From Sparassis latifolia (lineage: Eukaryota; Basidiomycota; Agaricomycetes; Polyporales; Sparassidaceae): a stretch of DNA of 64,000 nt. Position numbers and translations under genes: made by a program. A model generated the notes under the pieces. That model was not told the DNA's origin. It saw nothing but the letters and a program-made list of their open reading frames with translations, and did not search any database. How positions within the stretch are numbered: position 1 is the stretch's first letter; the number at the start of each line of letters is the position of its first letter. Location of the stretch: NCBI GenBank assembly GCA_018466975.1, contig CM031560.1:1364001-1428000 (forward strand). The letters are read 5' to 3'. This document shows, in pieces, positions 11,795-24,000 of the stretch.

Positions 11795-12150
11795 GAAGTT
11801 ATACGCGAGTGAGGGTGGCGAGAATTGTCTGCGGACGGTAGTCGTGGTGTCGAGATTAGCCTCAGACTTGCCTCAGACATTGTCTCGAAATGGCTTCGGA
11901 TCTTTTCGCCATGAGGGCCTGGACGAAAGCTCTGCGTTAATGCTTGCATTTGGTGTGGTATTCGGGGGTCCCTTAGAACGTTCTCTAGAAATTCTTCCGA
12001 CTTCATAACTTGGTGAGCAAACATTTCCCTGGGTTACTTTGACTACAAATTGGGCGTGAATGTTACTAGTCCTTTGTAACTTACACAACACCTGCTACCC
12101 CGATGTAATCGGTGTAACCTTATATAATATTTTCCCGGTTTTGTTGGTGA
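11795..12150 (+). repeat. Dispersed repeat, copy C (partial CATCAG-type element)
   Basis: About 355 bp alignable with 29705-30247, beginning at TTATACGCGAGTGAGGGTGG and including CCTCAGACTTGCCTCAGA, CTTAATGCTTGCATTTGGTG (one variant base) and CTTACACAAC...GCTACCCCGATGTAA. It ends TTTTCCCGGTTTTGTTGGTG, a variant of the terminal repeat of the 29014-30247 element. Copy C lacks about 100 bp present in the other copy and the whole left half, so it is a truncated copy. Confidence 0.75.
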
Positions 12151-12420
12151 ACTCCATCGAAATGCCGCTGATCGTAAGGTCTACTTGGGCTCATATGGAT
12201 TAACAACTGGGCAAACAGTACGGTTCGACATGAACACATTTCGGCATGTACAAAGTCTAAATACTACATAGCGGCTGATGATCTCGACTCCTGCTCTATC
12301 ACTCAAGGAGGGACGATTCATCTCCGTTCAGAATGAGCCAAGTGAAGAATCTAATCACTTCCAGAAAGCCCTCTGCTCTCGAAGCTGGAGTACACGTAAG
12401 CCAACAACCCCACCTAAAGA

Positions 12421-14855
12421 TCAAAATAACAAGATACCTTCGTTAATAGTATGTGCACCATTATACAAGTCCGCATGGTTCATATGCCCATAACGGAAGA
12501 TGTGTTTAGTCAACTTCCAGTAATGCTTGGTATCTGGGAAACAAATCAGAACAGATACAGGGACTACCATTATTGATGTTCACCTGTATTTCCTAGGCGC
12601 ATGATGGATATGTCAACAGCCTGCCCGAAATTATTGAATGATCAGACATACCAGTGGACATCCCAGGAGCAATAAAGACTTTATCAGTGTAACCTGTGCG
12701 GTTAGAAGATCCCAATGCACCCATGATCGTGCCAGAGAGTAGCTCGTAAGGTCTACTGCCAACAGTCGGAGTGACTGGAGCTGGTTCCAGCGCAGTTCCG
12801 AAGGCATCTGAGATAGCAAGATGGCCGAAGGCAGCCCCTCGCTCCACGTCCCCATACTGTACACCAAAGGCGTCGACGGACAAATTGAAGCTCTGCGCCA
12901 GAGGCACAACGACGTTCGCAACGCGGGCCTTGAGGTCAGCAACTGAGCTAGAAGTCGCAGGTTCTCAGCATGTGACAATATGGCCCAAGTAACGGAGCGG
13001 TAAATATGATACAGACCTCGACAAATCGATTCTGTGATTCATGATGAGGAATGCATTTTCAGGGAGCGCGTTCGTCTTTACGCCACCGTGAATGATGTCG
13101 ACCGCCTGAGTCGTCCCAGCCATCGCTCCAAATGAGCGATCTGTGTGTGCCAACTCAGCCTCGAGAGCCCGCAGTGCCTTATCGTCCTTCGTGGACTTTC
13201 TGACGAGCTGTCTAATTTTCTTCGGAAGTCCTGGGTCATACGCAGCCCGGCACTGGAGAGACTGGTAGTATGTGGCATTCCGCCGGATCTGAGGTGTGTG
13301 GGGATTGGCTTCAATCTGCTTAATTAAGGCAGCAAGTATGCCGATGCTCTGTTGCATTCCAACATGTTAGTGAGACAGTGTAGGTCGTGTTACATACGTG
13401 AACGTACGGTGTGAGGAGGTGGAATGCTTGAGTGTCCTCCAGGAGTAGTGATTTCCATGTGAACATCGAATTTTCCCTTCTCTGCTACAGATGGGCTCGC
13501 GATCATTACGCCATTTTCCTCACTGTACCCTCCTGTCAACCAGTTGCATCAGATAGATATGTAATACGGCTCATAGGGCACACTGACCGCCTTCGTCCAC
13601 GAGAATTGAGAAGGCATTCTCGCCATACGTAACCAAGAGATAGTCCCTTATAGCGGTAGCACCCTATCTGTTATGAGACAATAAAACAGACAGCGGGGAG
13701 GACGAAGACGTACGGAGATTCCACCACGTTCTTCATCTATGCCATACGCAAGCACAACTGTCCTTGTCGGTTGGAATCCTTTCTCAAGAAGCTTCTCTAT
13801 CGCAGTCCTGATAAAGCACGATTAGTAGACTTGATGGACAGAGAACACAGAGCTTACAAGCTACCAATAAGACCCGGTTTATCATCGCAGCTGCCACGAC
13901 CCCAGATCCATTCACCTTCATTGGTTGAACGAATTAGAGACATTCATCGCATTTCTGACTTGTGATACATTACCATCGTAAAGACCGGAGAAAGGAGGAT
14001 GAACCCAGGAGTCAAGCGTTAGTGGTTCAACGGGGACTACATCTGAGAATGGAGGTCTGAGATATTGAGCAAAAGTCTATGGTAGCAGATGGGTGTACAC
14101 GCCTTGGTGTGCCGTCAAGAGCATGGGCTTCAGAGAATCATCTGTCCCCTGCCAATGATAAACCAAGGCATAGACATTGACTTCCTCCTTTTGTAATCTC
14201 GTATGGCTAATCAAGCATGATTGGCACAAGTAAAGGAGCAATCTAGCATGTAACGCACACTAAAGGAAAACGGGTTTTTAGGTAGGCATGTAACTCGCTG
14301 AATATTTCCCATCGCGAGTCCTGTCCAGGAGGTTTCAAGTCATCATATGCAACAGTCCTTCGGAGATTCAATATGTGATACATAGTTGGTACAGATCTAA
14401 ACAACATACGGAATGCGTATAGCACCTCCAAGGCTTTCATATGCCTCCAGCTGAAAGTCAGTTGTCGCATACTCCTCCTCGAGGGCAGCCAACAAAGCGG
14501 AGTGGCCAAAGGGGGAGATGGGCGACGTCTGAGGGCAGACAGTGCTAAGTGCATCCGGGTTGAATGATTCAGAAGCAAGGATGTGTTCGCGGAATAAACC
14601 AGTCAAGCCACAGGTAGGAGCTAGGATGAACAGACAGACAACTGCCAAAGCCACGCAGACAACGTTAAACGTCGCTATCCTGCGAGCCATTGACTCTGCC
14701 GGATAACCTAGCACAGCAGCTAACGTATTCTTCTGCTGAACGGCGTTGGAAAGTGCGGGTCGTTGACAATCAGCTATGTCCAGCCTGAAGGGAGTGTGCT
14801 CAGCACCTCTGACAAGACGATAAAGCCTGCCAGTCCTCCTGTCGTATGGCCGCAT
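12421..14855 (-). CDS. M20 family carboxypeptidase S (vacuolar Gly-X carboxypeptidase type)
   Basis: Zinc-dependent exopeptidase that releases C-terminal residues from peptides, in yeast a membrane-anchored vacuolar enzyme (Cps1). The N-terminal exon carries a hydrophobic anchor ('VVCVALAVVCLFILAP') after a basic stretch. Then follow the zinc-site strand 'PMLLTAHQ' spliced to 'DVVPVEPLTLDSW' (14000-14130), 'WGRGSCDDK'-type region (13860-13920), 'LAYGIDEERGG' (13715-13790), the dimerisation domain with 'TTPGGHSS' and 'SIGILAALIKQIEANP', 'GGVKTNALPE', and the C-terminal 'STGMSDHSIISG', 'DTKHYWKLTKHIFRYGHM' and 'GAHTINEGILLF'; the stop is at 12421-12423. About ten introns. The start is uncertain: ATG at 14855 gives a long cytosolic tail, ATG at 14690 starts just before the anchor. 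Divergent from RPL17. Confidence 0.87.
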
Positions 14856-15108
14856 AAGCGGAAACGCTGCTTGACGAAGGGATTCGAACGTTAGGAAGGA
14901 AGACGCCTCAAGAACTCACCGTTTGCTCACTAGTAGGAGAAGGTCCCTGAGGTGGAAGTCCGGAAGATGGTTTGCTATCTTATCTCCTGCGTGAGAAGAT
15001 CTCTCGGATATCTCCTTGTACTTGCTAGTTGTGGTTGCCAAAGTTCAGCCACACTCACCTCTACCGGAAGATTGTACGAACCGCGCACGTCACACTCCGG
15101 ATTACAAG

Positions 15109-15976
15109 ATGGGTGCGTGTCGCAGTTACATGTTCTGGAGATTGCTTGTTGACCTCAGATCGTATGTAGTTCGTTACGCCGCCGCCGCACTCGCTACCAA
15201 CCCCGAGAAAAGTTGGTCCCAAGAGTTGTCTGCACATCGCGTTTAAAGAGTGCTTATCTTCCACTAATCCAGCTTCGCGCGCTCGCGGAGAGTACCTCCG
15301 GACACACTTCAAGAACATGCGCGAAGTTGCGGCTGCCCTCACTGGTCTGTCTGTTTGTGGCTTTGTATCTGACTAGGTGTTGAAGCGCATGTAATCATGC
15401 AGGTTACAAGTTGACCAAGGCATACGCATACCTTAGTGACGTTTCAGACCACAAGCAAGTCATTCCCTTCCGACGATTCTCTGGTGGCGTTGGGCGTGCA
15501 AGCCAGGCAAAGCAGTTTAAGACGACGCAAGGTACGCGATATGACCCGGGTATCCTATCCGAGCTGTGAACTGGATTCCTAAGGTCGCTGGCCGGAGAAG
15601 TCGGTGAAGTTTATCCTTCGTCTACTGAAGAACGCTGAATCAAACGCCGACGCAAAAAACCTCGAGCTGGAGGATCTCTACATCAAGAACATCGTCGTCC
15701 AGCAAGCTCCTGTGAGCCATTACGGTTTGCCCTGTTGTTTATTCATTGACTGAGTATTCTATACACTCTCAGAAAACCCGCCGCCGTACGTACCGTGCCC
15801 ATGGTCGTATCAACCCCTACCAGGGTCACCCTTGCCATGTCGAGATCATCCTCTCGGCAACAGATTCTGAGGTCGAGCGGAGCAAGGACAAGGACGTTGT
15901 TGCGACATCATCATTCGCTGGGCTAAACAGGAGACAGGTTGCTCGCAGACGGATTGAAGCTGCCCGGGGGGATTAA
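15109..15976 (+). CDS. RPL17: 60S ribosomal protein uL22 (RPL17)
   Basis: Structural protein of the large cytosolic ribosomal subunit at the polypeptide exit tunnel. Six exons can be fixed from conservation: 15109-15112, 15170-15211, 15273-15344, 15403-15531, 15584-15711 and 15773-15976, together 579 nt, giving 192 residues. Exon 1 is a four-base microexon, ATGG, spliced to TTCGTTACGCC to restore 'MVRYAAA'. Conserved stretches include '[20 protein letters not shown]', '[16 protein letters not shown]', '[12 protein letters not shown]' and '[15 protein letters not shown]'. The C-terminal tail '[15 protein letters not shown]' is short and basic. All introns begin GT and end AG. The exon sum being a multiple of three and the continuous family match support the model strongly. 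Confidence 0.95.
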
Positions 15977-16654
15977 ACTTCTGAGTTTGGTACCGGAGGG
16001 TTCGCAGGTTCGCAGGTGAGGACCACGTTTGTTGCTCGCGGTGTCGGGCAAAGTATCATCGTCATGTATATGCGTTATGCTATTTCAAGACCTGAAGTAT
16101 CAGCCCAGCATATGGATAACCCTCTTTACTTCAGGTCGTGCAATTCGTTTGTTGGTGCAGTAAACCGACAGCTCAGCGAGAACGCAATTAGTTTGAGCAT
16201 ATAATCTGAATCGCGCGCGAGATCGGCTGTGAAGCTGACGCTTGACCAACAATTACTAATTGTCATTTTTCGTAGTGATGCAGGCTTCGGGAATTTGCAT
16301 ACTCACGAATCAAAATGAATCAAGCTCAACGTTCAACAAGTGCAGTTGCAGTATGTACAGTACGTACGGCCCACATGATACGATGAACGGGACTCCCCGC
16401 AGGGAGGGAAATGTTGCGAAATAGATGAGCGGGATGGTTCCAATCAAGCACGGCATGGCATTCAAATCGGCAATGATAGTTCTTCAGATAGACAAAGCAA
16501 ATACAAAGCAATGTATTGAAATATTCAGGATACAGAGGATATTTGAGTAACGAGCGTGAGCACGTAGAGCTGGTGGACCTGCGAATTGATGGCGAAGACG
16601 CGTGAATATCATAGCAGTAAGACTGGACATTAACGAATCACGATGCAGGATGAT
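15977..16654. other. Intergenic between RPL17 and the RasGEF gene
   Basis: About 680 bp between convergent genes. No supported reading frame, RNA gene or repeat; presumably the two 3' untranslated regions and terminators. Confidence 0.55.
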
Positions 16655-19101
16655 TCAGATGAGGGAGGGTGTCAAGGACTTGGGCTCTAGAAGTAGGCTG
16701 GGAGAAAGGTCAGAAACATCCGGCAATCTTGGCATTCTCATTAAGAAAGTACCTCTTCTGTACCAGACGTCCTTCGTGAGTGCTGTAGCTGTCTTGCTGC
16801 AGCCTCGCGATGTTGTGCTTGAGCCAGCCGTAAAGAAACTCCGAACGCTGCAACTTGTATGAACCATAACACTTTTCAAGGCCTGATTCACTTCTATTAG
16901 AACGCATGTCATCTGGTACTTTCAGATTACTTACCGCGAACAATCTTAGTCATCTGACGGTAATAGTTCAAGGGAATATATTCTTGGCTGGGCTTGGAAG
17001 AGGTTCCAACAGTGGACATGATACGAGGAAGCCCGTCCCGACAATGGATGATATCCTTTACGAAGATCACTGCAAAGGATAAGACTCTGGATAATCAAAA
17101 GCAGGAATGCCGACAAGCTCGTCCTTACTAGCTAATGGTACGGCGGGCAGGTTTTGCACTAATTCCGTACGACAAGGGCTCCAGTTCTTGGAAGAATCGA
17201 AGAATTCTTCCAACTCCTGATAGACGTCACGACAACGCTGCGACACTGCCTGAAGCATGATTCAGATCGTCAAGCCACGAAACACCAGAACCACACGGAA
17301 ATATGGCACCTTCGCTGTCTGTTGCAAACGCGATATACAGCTACTCCGCAAAGCCACAACAATGATCTGTGCCGAACTGAAGTTCCGCATCGTTTTGCAG
17401 TCCTATAGTGTAATGAGAGTTAGGACCTTGTTCGACGGAGATAACACGTTTAAATACCTGGGCTATGGTAACGAACATCTCTAGCAACCGTGCACGATCA
17501 GCAGCACCGCTGTGTTCGAGAATGCAGTCCCGGACCCACAACGAAAGAGCATCTGAGAACTTCCGCCAGGCTACAAGTTTTGACTGTAATCCACGATCGG
17601 CGAAGTTGATCAGATCCTCTGGTACGAACGTGTGGAATAACTCCGACTCCAGTATGGTCAGATGACGTGCAATCTCCTCCGCACCCCCAGTCCCGAGAAA
17701 GTATCGTGCGTTAACTAGAGATGTGTCGTCCGTACCGAAGGTTTCCAGATACTGCAGTCGCGCCTGAAAATCCGTAGGCGGGAATGTCCCTGCAGCCGTC
17801 TCCGTCCTAGTTATCTCCTTCTCCAACCAGCGGCCCCCTTCATGTCCAGTCCTGCCGGGAGAGCATTCACAAATGGTGCTCGTCACCAGCTTGACCAATT
17901 GTAAGGGAATATCTGTGTCTGAGGCGATCGAGTCGTGGGAAAACTCGATGATCCGCTGTCGGACGCACTCATCTGTTGTTGGTTTCCAGTAAAACTTGAG
18001 CCACATGTAGATCAAGGAAGTGACTTGAACTTTCGAGAAATTGTGATCCTGGTTCCAGCGGGGTAGGTCCTCCTGTCCCAAGGCCGAAGGAGCCTTCCCG
18101 TGGTAACGCTCCAACAGCATTTCGAAGAATTTCTCTGGGGTTGCAAACGAGCGGAAGTATAGAAAGAGCACATCAACGAGGTCAGCCAGGTAACCTTTCA
18201 AAAATTCTCGTTGGTCGGTAGCCATATGGATGAGCTCTGAAAATGTGGCCAGGGAAATTGAGCCGTCCGCATTTCGAACGACGTCCATGGTCTCTTCTGG
18301 ATGCAAGTCAGAAGAAGCATTAGACAGAAGCATCTGGCGTATATATTCCAAGTCCAATGTAATATCGGAGTTGTATGACGCATTCTTCGTGTCGCCACAT
18401 TTAGCTCGAAAAGAAGTTTGTCGGCTCTTGATAGACACGGGCGACGGCTCGACCAACGTAATAGCGGACGCCGTAGAACGGCCATTCAGTACGTCCAACG
18501 GGCTGACGAGCTCCGAGAGCATACAACTAAGCGAGAATGTGCGTAGACGTGAAAGCACACTCTTTCTCCGAGACTTTGGTACACTTGCAGCAGCGTTCTG
18601 CTCCACCGATTCGCGATGCACGATAGCCTGCACGTCATTGGATGAGAAAACCTGCAAATTGTTCATCTCCACTGCACGCAAGAAGCCCCTGTAGTTAAGC
18701 ATGGTTGCATCCAGCAATTGAGAAGCTCTGGACAACGCGATGTCCAGCGCTTCCCCGTCCAGATCCTGATGCAGTGTGCTGAGATGGGACTGCAGCAACT
18801 CACACGCAAACACCAATCCATTATGCGCGGAGTGGAACCCTGACGTGGCGGCCACGGAGGAACGGCCATGACCCGAGAAATCGAGGGTGCGAGTGATAGC
18901 CTTCGAAAGTGAAGCCGCGGCTTCCGACAGGTTGTCGAAGTTTCGATAGACGAGGGAGCAGCGGACTCTTGAAAACCCGTGCGTTACGGCGGTAAGATTG
19001 GAATTGACATCCCAAGTAGCCTGTCCGCAGAGCCTCAAAGGAAGGGTTCGGGATCTTAGAGGCCTAGGGCCACTGATTGTGGACTTCTCAACAGAAGCCA
19101 T
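16655..19101 (-). CDS. Ras guanine nucleotide exchange factor (Cdc25-like)
   Basis: Promotes GDP/GTP exchange on Ras-type GTPases at the plasma membrane. ATG at 19099-19101 opens a first exon of about 580 codons. Its first half is low-complexity and regulatory, with basic 'PKSRRKSVLSRLRTF'. A RasGEF N-terminal (REM) domain spans roughly residues 250-400 ('LATFSELIHMATD', 'VLFLYFRSFATPEKFF', 'VTSLIYMWLKFYW'). The catalytic CDC25 domain begins around residue 470 ('IARHLTILESELFHTFVPED', 'WVRDCILEHS', 'RARLLEMFVTIAQ') and continues through exons below 17340 ('YIPLNYYRQMTKIVR'); the C-terminus reads 'SLLLEPKSLTPSLI'. Exon borders after 17400 are not resolved with certainty, and the loop between these exons is hard to read. 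Divergent from the EAF7-like gene. Confidence 0.85.
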
Positions 19102-19889
19102 AGCAGAAAGTAAGGAGTATGGGTCGCGAGGAATGACTCGTTACTGGATTTGCTTGCGTGTTCTGCAAAGAACAACCCCCAGTGTGTGGTGGTGGTTTGC
19201 GTTGGTATGAATGAGGGAAAGGTGGAAGTGGCCCAAGTCAAGGTTCAGATCAGAAGTGTCGTGTTGGTGTTGTGGCGTCGGAGTTCCAGTCAAATCGATG
19301 TTCAACCAACACGAGAGGAAAACAAACGAAGCAGGAGCAGATGGATAAGCAAAATTCACAACCCGTTCACAAGGCCGAGTAACCGCGAACAGCTAGCGAC
19401 TCACTATAAAGTAGGAACATAAGAAGGGTCGCGCGACGCGCCAAGTCGCCCATGGCAACCAGTGGAGGTTGTAGCACACACATCCACTGTGCAGCATCCA
19501 TGTATGTACAATCTTGAGTTTCGCCGTTTCTCGACCGCTAACCAGCATTTCCTATGAAACAACTGAAGAGCCTCCACATGTTGTCCGTAGCTGAGATACT
19601 GCGATACCAGTACTGAGTCCACGTATCAGGTGGAATGTATGCGGTCGCGGTTACAGTCGACTCGGAGAGAATTCACCGTGAAAACATGACACTAGATTTG
19701 TTTATAGCAGGTATTTGGGAAGTAGCCATCTAGCGGTCAGTCGTCGCTGTGGAACAACAACAGCCTGAGAGGTGGAAACTGCCATCCTTCTCCCCTTCCA
19801 TACATGGCCGCAGTGGCAGGCTGGCGACTTGGCGGCGTCTGCCAGTGATGTTCAAGCTTGAACCGATCTCGACGCCCTCCTTCCTCACC
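19102..19889. other. Divergent promoter region, RasGEF / EAF7-like
   Basis: About 790 bp between two head-to-head starts. Short open frames on both strands have no family features. No repeat or element was recognised. The frame upstream of the EAF7-like ATG stays open to 19749 but has only a GTG as first possible start. Confidence 0.5.
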
Positions 19890-20789
19890 ATGGACGTCGA
19901 CGAGGTCAACATTCATGGAGGCAGTGAAGAATTTGACTTTCTCGACTCTGTCGAGGGGGAAATAGCCCTTTTCCGCGCGGTGACGCGTGCAAGACCGGTC
20001 GGAATCCATCGTCACTTCCACGTTCTCACCATCCGCAACTCCATCTACGCGGACACCGGTCGACTCGTCCCTGTCGACGATATTTGGGCAAAGCTGCGGA
20101 GGTGCTATGACTTGGAAATCTTGGAGAACATCGTGAGTCTGCCTGTCTGTGTCCCGTCTACTTGTTCACTCTTCGTTTCAGGAAGCAGATGGTTATGACG
20201 TCCCAGGAGAAAGCAGCTCCCCTGCAGTACCCGTCCCTTCTCCTTCTCCTTCTGAGAACCTTGCAATACATCCTTTCTTCAGATATGAATATACCCTCCC
20301 TCCCGATGCGTCTATTGATTCCCTCATCTCCAAAAGACGAATGCGAGCAACAGCTTCCATCCCTTCGTCGTCGCCTGGACCGTCATCATCGCATCACGAC
20401 AAATCGGCAGGGGGCGCGCGTCAATCCAAAAGGGCAAAGACCAAGCTGAGAAATATGGCTGGCCTAGTAGGAGGAGACAGCGACAGCAGTGCACTCACGC
20501 AGGAGAGCGGAGACGAGAGTATTAACCCCACCCCGCGAGAGAGTTATGCAACTGGGACAGATGGGGGCTCACAGTCCGCGGAAGATGAGGATGTAGAGAT
20601 GCGTGAACCATCTCCAGGTATGTGCTCCCGATTACTGCAGGTGTGGCATCCACCAACTCTGCTATAGTCCCATCGACTACCACAAAAACGACGCGGAAGA
20701 CGACTAAATATACTCGCAGAGGTAGTGGAGCAAGCAGGGGACGAGGTGGGTCCACAGCTGGTGCTCGCGGTAAGAGAAAAAAGAAGTGA
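19890..20789 (+). CDS. EAF7/MRGBP-like subunit of the NuA4 histone acetyltransferase (CT20 family)
   Basis: Nuclear accessory subunit of the NuA4 complex that acetylates histones H4 and H2A. The diagnostic CT20 region lies at the N-terminus: 'FLDSVEGEIALFRAV', 'ARPVGIHRHFHVL', 'IRNSIYADTG' and 'IWAKLRRCYDLEILENI'. The ATG at 19890 sits in a good context (CACCATGGA); an in-frame ATG at 19848 is possible. An intron near 20130-20181 leads to a Ser/Pro-rich linker and an acidic stretch ('SAEDEDVEM'), and a second near 20620-20665 leads to a Thr/Lys/Arg/Gly-rich end 'RRGSGASRGRGG...GKRKKK' with stop at 20787-20789. The C-terminal half is disordered, as usual for the family. Convergent with UFD2, whose end is 262 bp away. 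Confidence 0.87.
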
Positions 20790-21050
20790 TTTGCCAGTCT
20801 GCGGGCTTCTGTCTATTGTGGCCTATGGTGCTGTTCACACCATGTTGTGCGTTTGCATTGGGTCCTCAGTTGAGAAGCGTGTTTCGGAAGTTGTGGATAT
20901 TGTTTTGCATCCGGCCCGAATTGTTGCATAGATTGCCATCAGCGCACTCGCGACCTTTTCCGAACTTCAAAGGTCGAGTTATATGGTAGCAGTGCTAGGA
21001 TTACAGATGGCTACTAGCTATAGTATGTTACAACAGTTGAATGTCCACAT

Positions 21051-24000
21051 CTAGGAGTCCGACACATCCATTTTAACAATTTCTTCCGCCGGCTTGTCAA
21101 ATGCAGTGTTCTTGTTCAGCCTCTCAGCCAAAAATGCCTCTATGCGTTGCTTCAGCTCGACGTCTGGATCAACTTTCAGTATCAGCTGAGGTCACGTCAA
21201 TGCAACGTACTCGGTACCACGTCCTCGAGAAGGAGAGGCACCCGGTTGAAGGGGTCCTTCGAATCAGACAACAAGTGTGATTTGATTGTAGCGCGGTCGA
21301 CAACCACTCTCGAGGACGGCAAAGTCACCGGATCGCGCATAAGAGTGTACATCAGCGGATCTGGAAGGGTCGTCAGTCGATGTTGGACAGAGTCAAAAAC
21401 CACATACCGAGGAATTCATCGGGAATTTCACCCAGATCTTCCTCCGCTTCCAGCGTTGCCTTCGTCTCCTCGACCTTCAGAACGAACAGCAGTAATTTCT
21501 CGATCTCCGTATCACTCTTCAACACTCTCTTCTTCGCAATCCCGGCTGCACGCTCAAAGAGCTCCTTCCGATAGCTACGGCCATCCCCAGCAACGGCCCT
21601 GACGAACTCTCCTTGATCGCTCAGGTTCAAGAAGACTTGCAGGATATCGCTCAAAAGCTGCTTTGGGTTAAACTTGTATTTGTCCGGGTTCTTCACTATT
21701 AGATCCTGGCATCTGGGGCCAGCCAAAGCGTCCAGGTTGTAGTCCAACATGGCAGCAAGGCGGTCTACAATCTCCGGAACCATAAAAGGCGCTTTGGTTT
21801 CTCCGGTAAAAGTCTTTAGCAAACCAACTGTTGAATTACCGAGTTGGACATAGCCCGAAGCTTGACGCTCGAGTCCCCGCAAGGCCTGCTCTCGCTCCCT
21901 GCGATACTGCTGCGGCTTTGAGGCGAAAGTAGCAGCGTCTTCCATCTCTGTCTGAATTTCATGAATCTTGGCCAATTCACTCAACGACTCGTCCAACAGG
22001 TAGGTCACGTCGTTGATCATGAGATTTACGAAGCGAATAAATTGCTCCATATTGTTTCTAAAAGATAGGTGAGCGCAAGACGTCGTCGAAAGATAGATAG
22101 CGTACTTCGTCTCGTTCATGAGTGCCTCACGATGTACTGGGTTATTCCAAATAATTCTGAACAGATACGCAATGCTGCGGCTGCTCCACCATTAGAGTAA
22201 TTCGTTGAAATGAAATATATAATCGCTTACCGAGAGTCTGCCATGAAAGGAATCAATTAACTCACCAAACAAGCGTCAACGGCTGAGATACGCACTAAAT
22301 TTGTCGTAGAATTGGGAGCTTGCTCCAGTCTGCTCCACTTCTGCTCACGGTAATGATGTGTCGCTGTAAAATGTACAGTACGAGGGGGCACGTACCGATG
22401 TAGAAATGTATCAATGCAGGTATCAAGTATCTCAAGGCCATGGGGTGAGAGTTCAGGGTTGCGTCGAGGATACTACGACGCCCACTCCAACTAAGCGATG
22501 CATAGAACAAGACCTGTTTTCACCTGAGATTAACTCGTAACGTAGGCTCAACAAGTAGTCACCTCAATGATCTTCGCCTTCAAGAAGGGATTCTTGATAT
22601 ACCAGGTAGACGTCAAGAATGTCAATGACCATATGAGTATCTCATTCTTGCCCGACAACTCGAGGCTGTCCGGACTTTGGCTGGCGCAAGGTTCGCATGA
22701 GTTCTAAACCAATACCTTAAGACAAGCAGCACGTACCGGACGACATAAAGATAATAATCAATCACATCTTCCACCAGGTATTCCGGCAAGATCCTGAATG
22801 AAACTGGAACTTCCTTCGGCAACGGTAATCTACAATTTTCGTCAGTGTTTTTGCCGAAGCTTCAGCGAGGATGACCGTTACTCCACAAGAGGGTTCGGAT
22901 GCAGATGCTTGCGGTCAACTTGGTGGATCAAATAAGTGGAAACAAAATTGGTAAAGCTGATTGATCGGAACACGAGTTCCGGATCTGCCAGCTGGGCCTG
23001 ATATGCAAGCTGCTGGGTAAGAATTTTGTCTTGCTCAACCTGTTAATTTCGCAACGCAATCTGAGCAATCGCTAAACTCGGCGAGGTATCCTGGGATGCA
23101 GCACAGACCTTCACTGCATTGATAGCCGCTTCAGTGCGAGCTTGGAACGGCGTCTGCAGGAAAGTGAATCAGAGTCCAAGTCGGGTGCTCGCGGTATATG
23201 ATACTTACGCCCCTCCATGAACCATCTCCTTCGAGCATCTCCAAATGTCTATTGATCTCGTCGTACTGCTTCGCCAAATCATCGAATGTCGAAACAGTCT
23301 TTTGGTAGCCATAATGGTTCATCGCGAGCGTGAGATAGAATATGTCCGAAATAAAGTTGGGCGGTATGGCTGTTCCAACGCTGATGAGCACGCTCGTGCA
23401 GCCAATGTAAGGACGAAAGCGTACCCGGTGCTTCATTGCTTTGACGCCAATTCTCTGCTTCATCGCTTGTTGCGTTGATACGTGTCTCTTCCTTGACGTC
23501 AACACGAACCGAATGTGCGTAGTACGCAGAGTCGATCCGGTCCATCTAGTTGCCAACCAAGCTCATCAAGAGGAAGCCAATACGAGGCTGCTCTTCATAC
23601 CTTCGTATAGTTTGCATCCATGAACGGTTCGCAAAAGCGGAACATGATCGACTGTAAGTTGACCATGAAGCAATCTGAAGCAACCGTCTCCGGTTCGACC
23701 TTGCAAGCACTCCAAATTCAAAACTGTAGGATGGCGATTTTATAAATAATCCTACCTGCATTCCCGCTCGCTTCACGTTCAAAGAGATAACACGAGCAAA
23801 ATACTGAAGGACCGCTTCACGAGACTCCGGCGAAGCACGGACCAGGTTGTTGAAAATTTGGAACAAAGATGACTGGCTATAATATGTATGATAGAAATGG
23901 AACAACGGATCGTGGAGCATACCTGCAAACTCTTGAGTGTCCCTCGGAGACTTGCCGTCGCTGACTCTATGTCAGTTGGAGAGCGGTCTTTTGGCTTCGA

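Noticed and set aside
8605..12150. Secondary-metabolite cluster around the O-methyltransferase
   Set aside because: No polyketide synthase, NRPS, terpene synthase or P450 is adjacent; the neighbours are a kinase relic and housekeeping genes.
14870..14900. tRNA-like B-box (GATTCGAAC) on the complementary strand
   Set aside because: No matching T-stem, acceptor stem or A-box could be found around it; lies at the 5' end of the carboxypeptidase gene.
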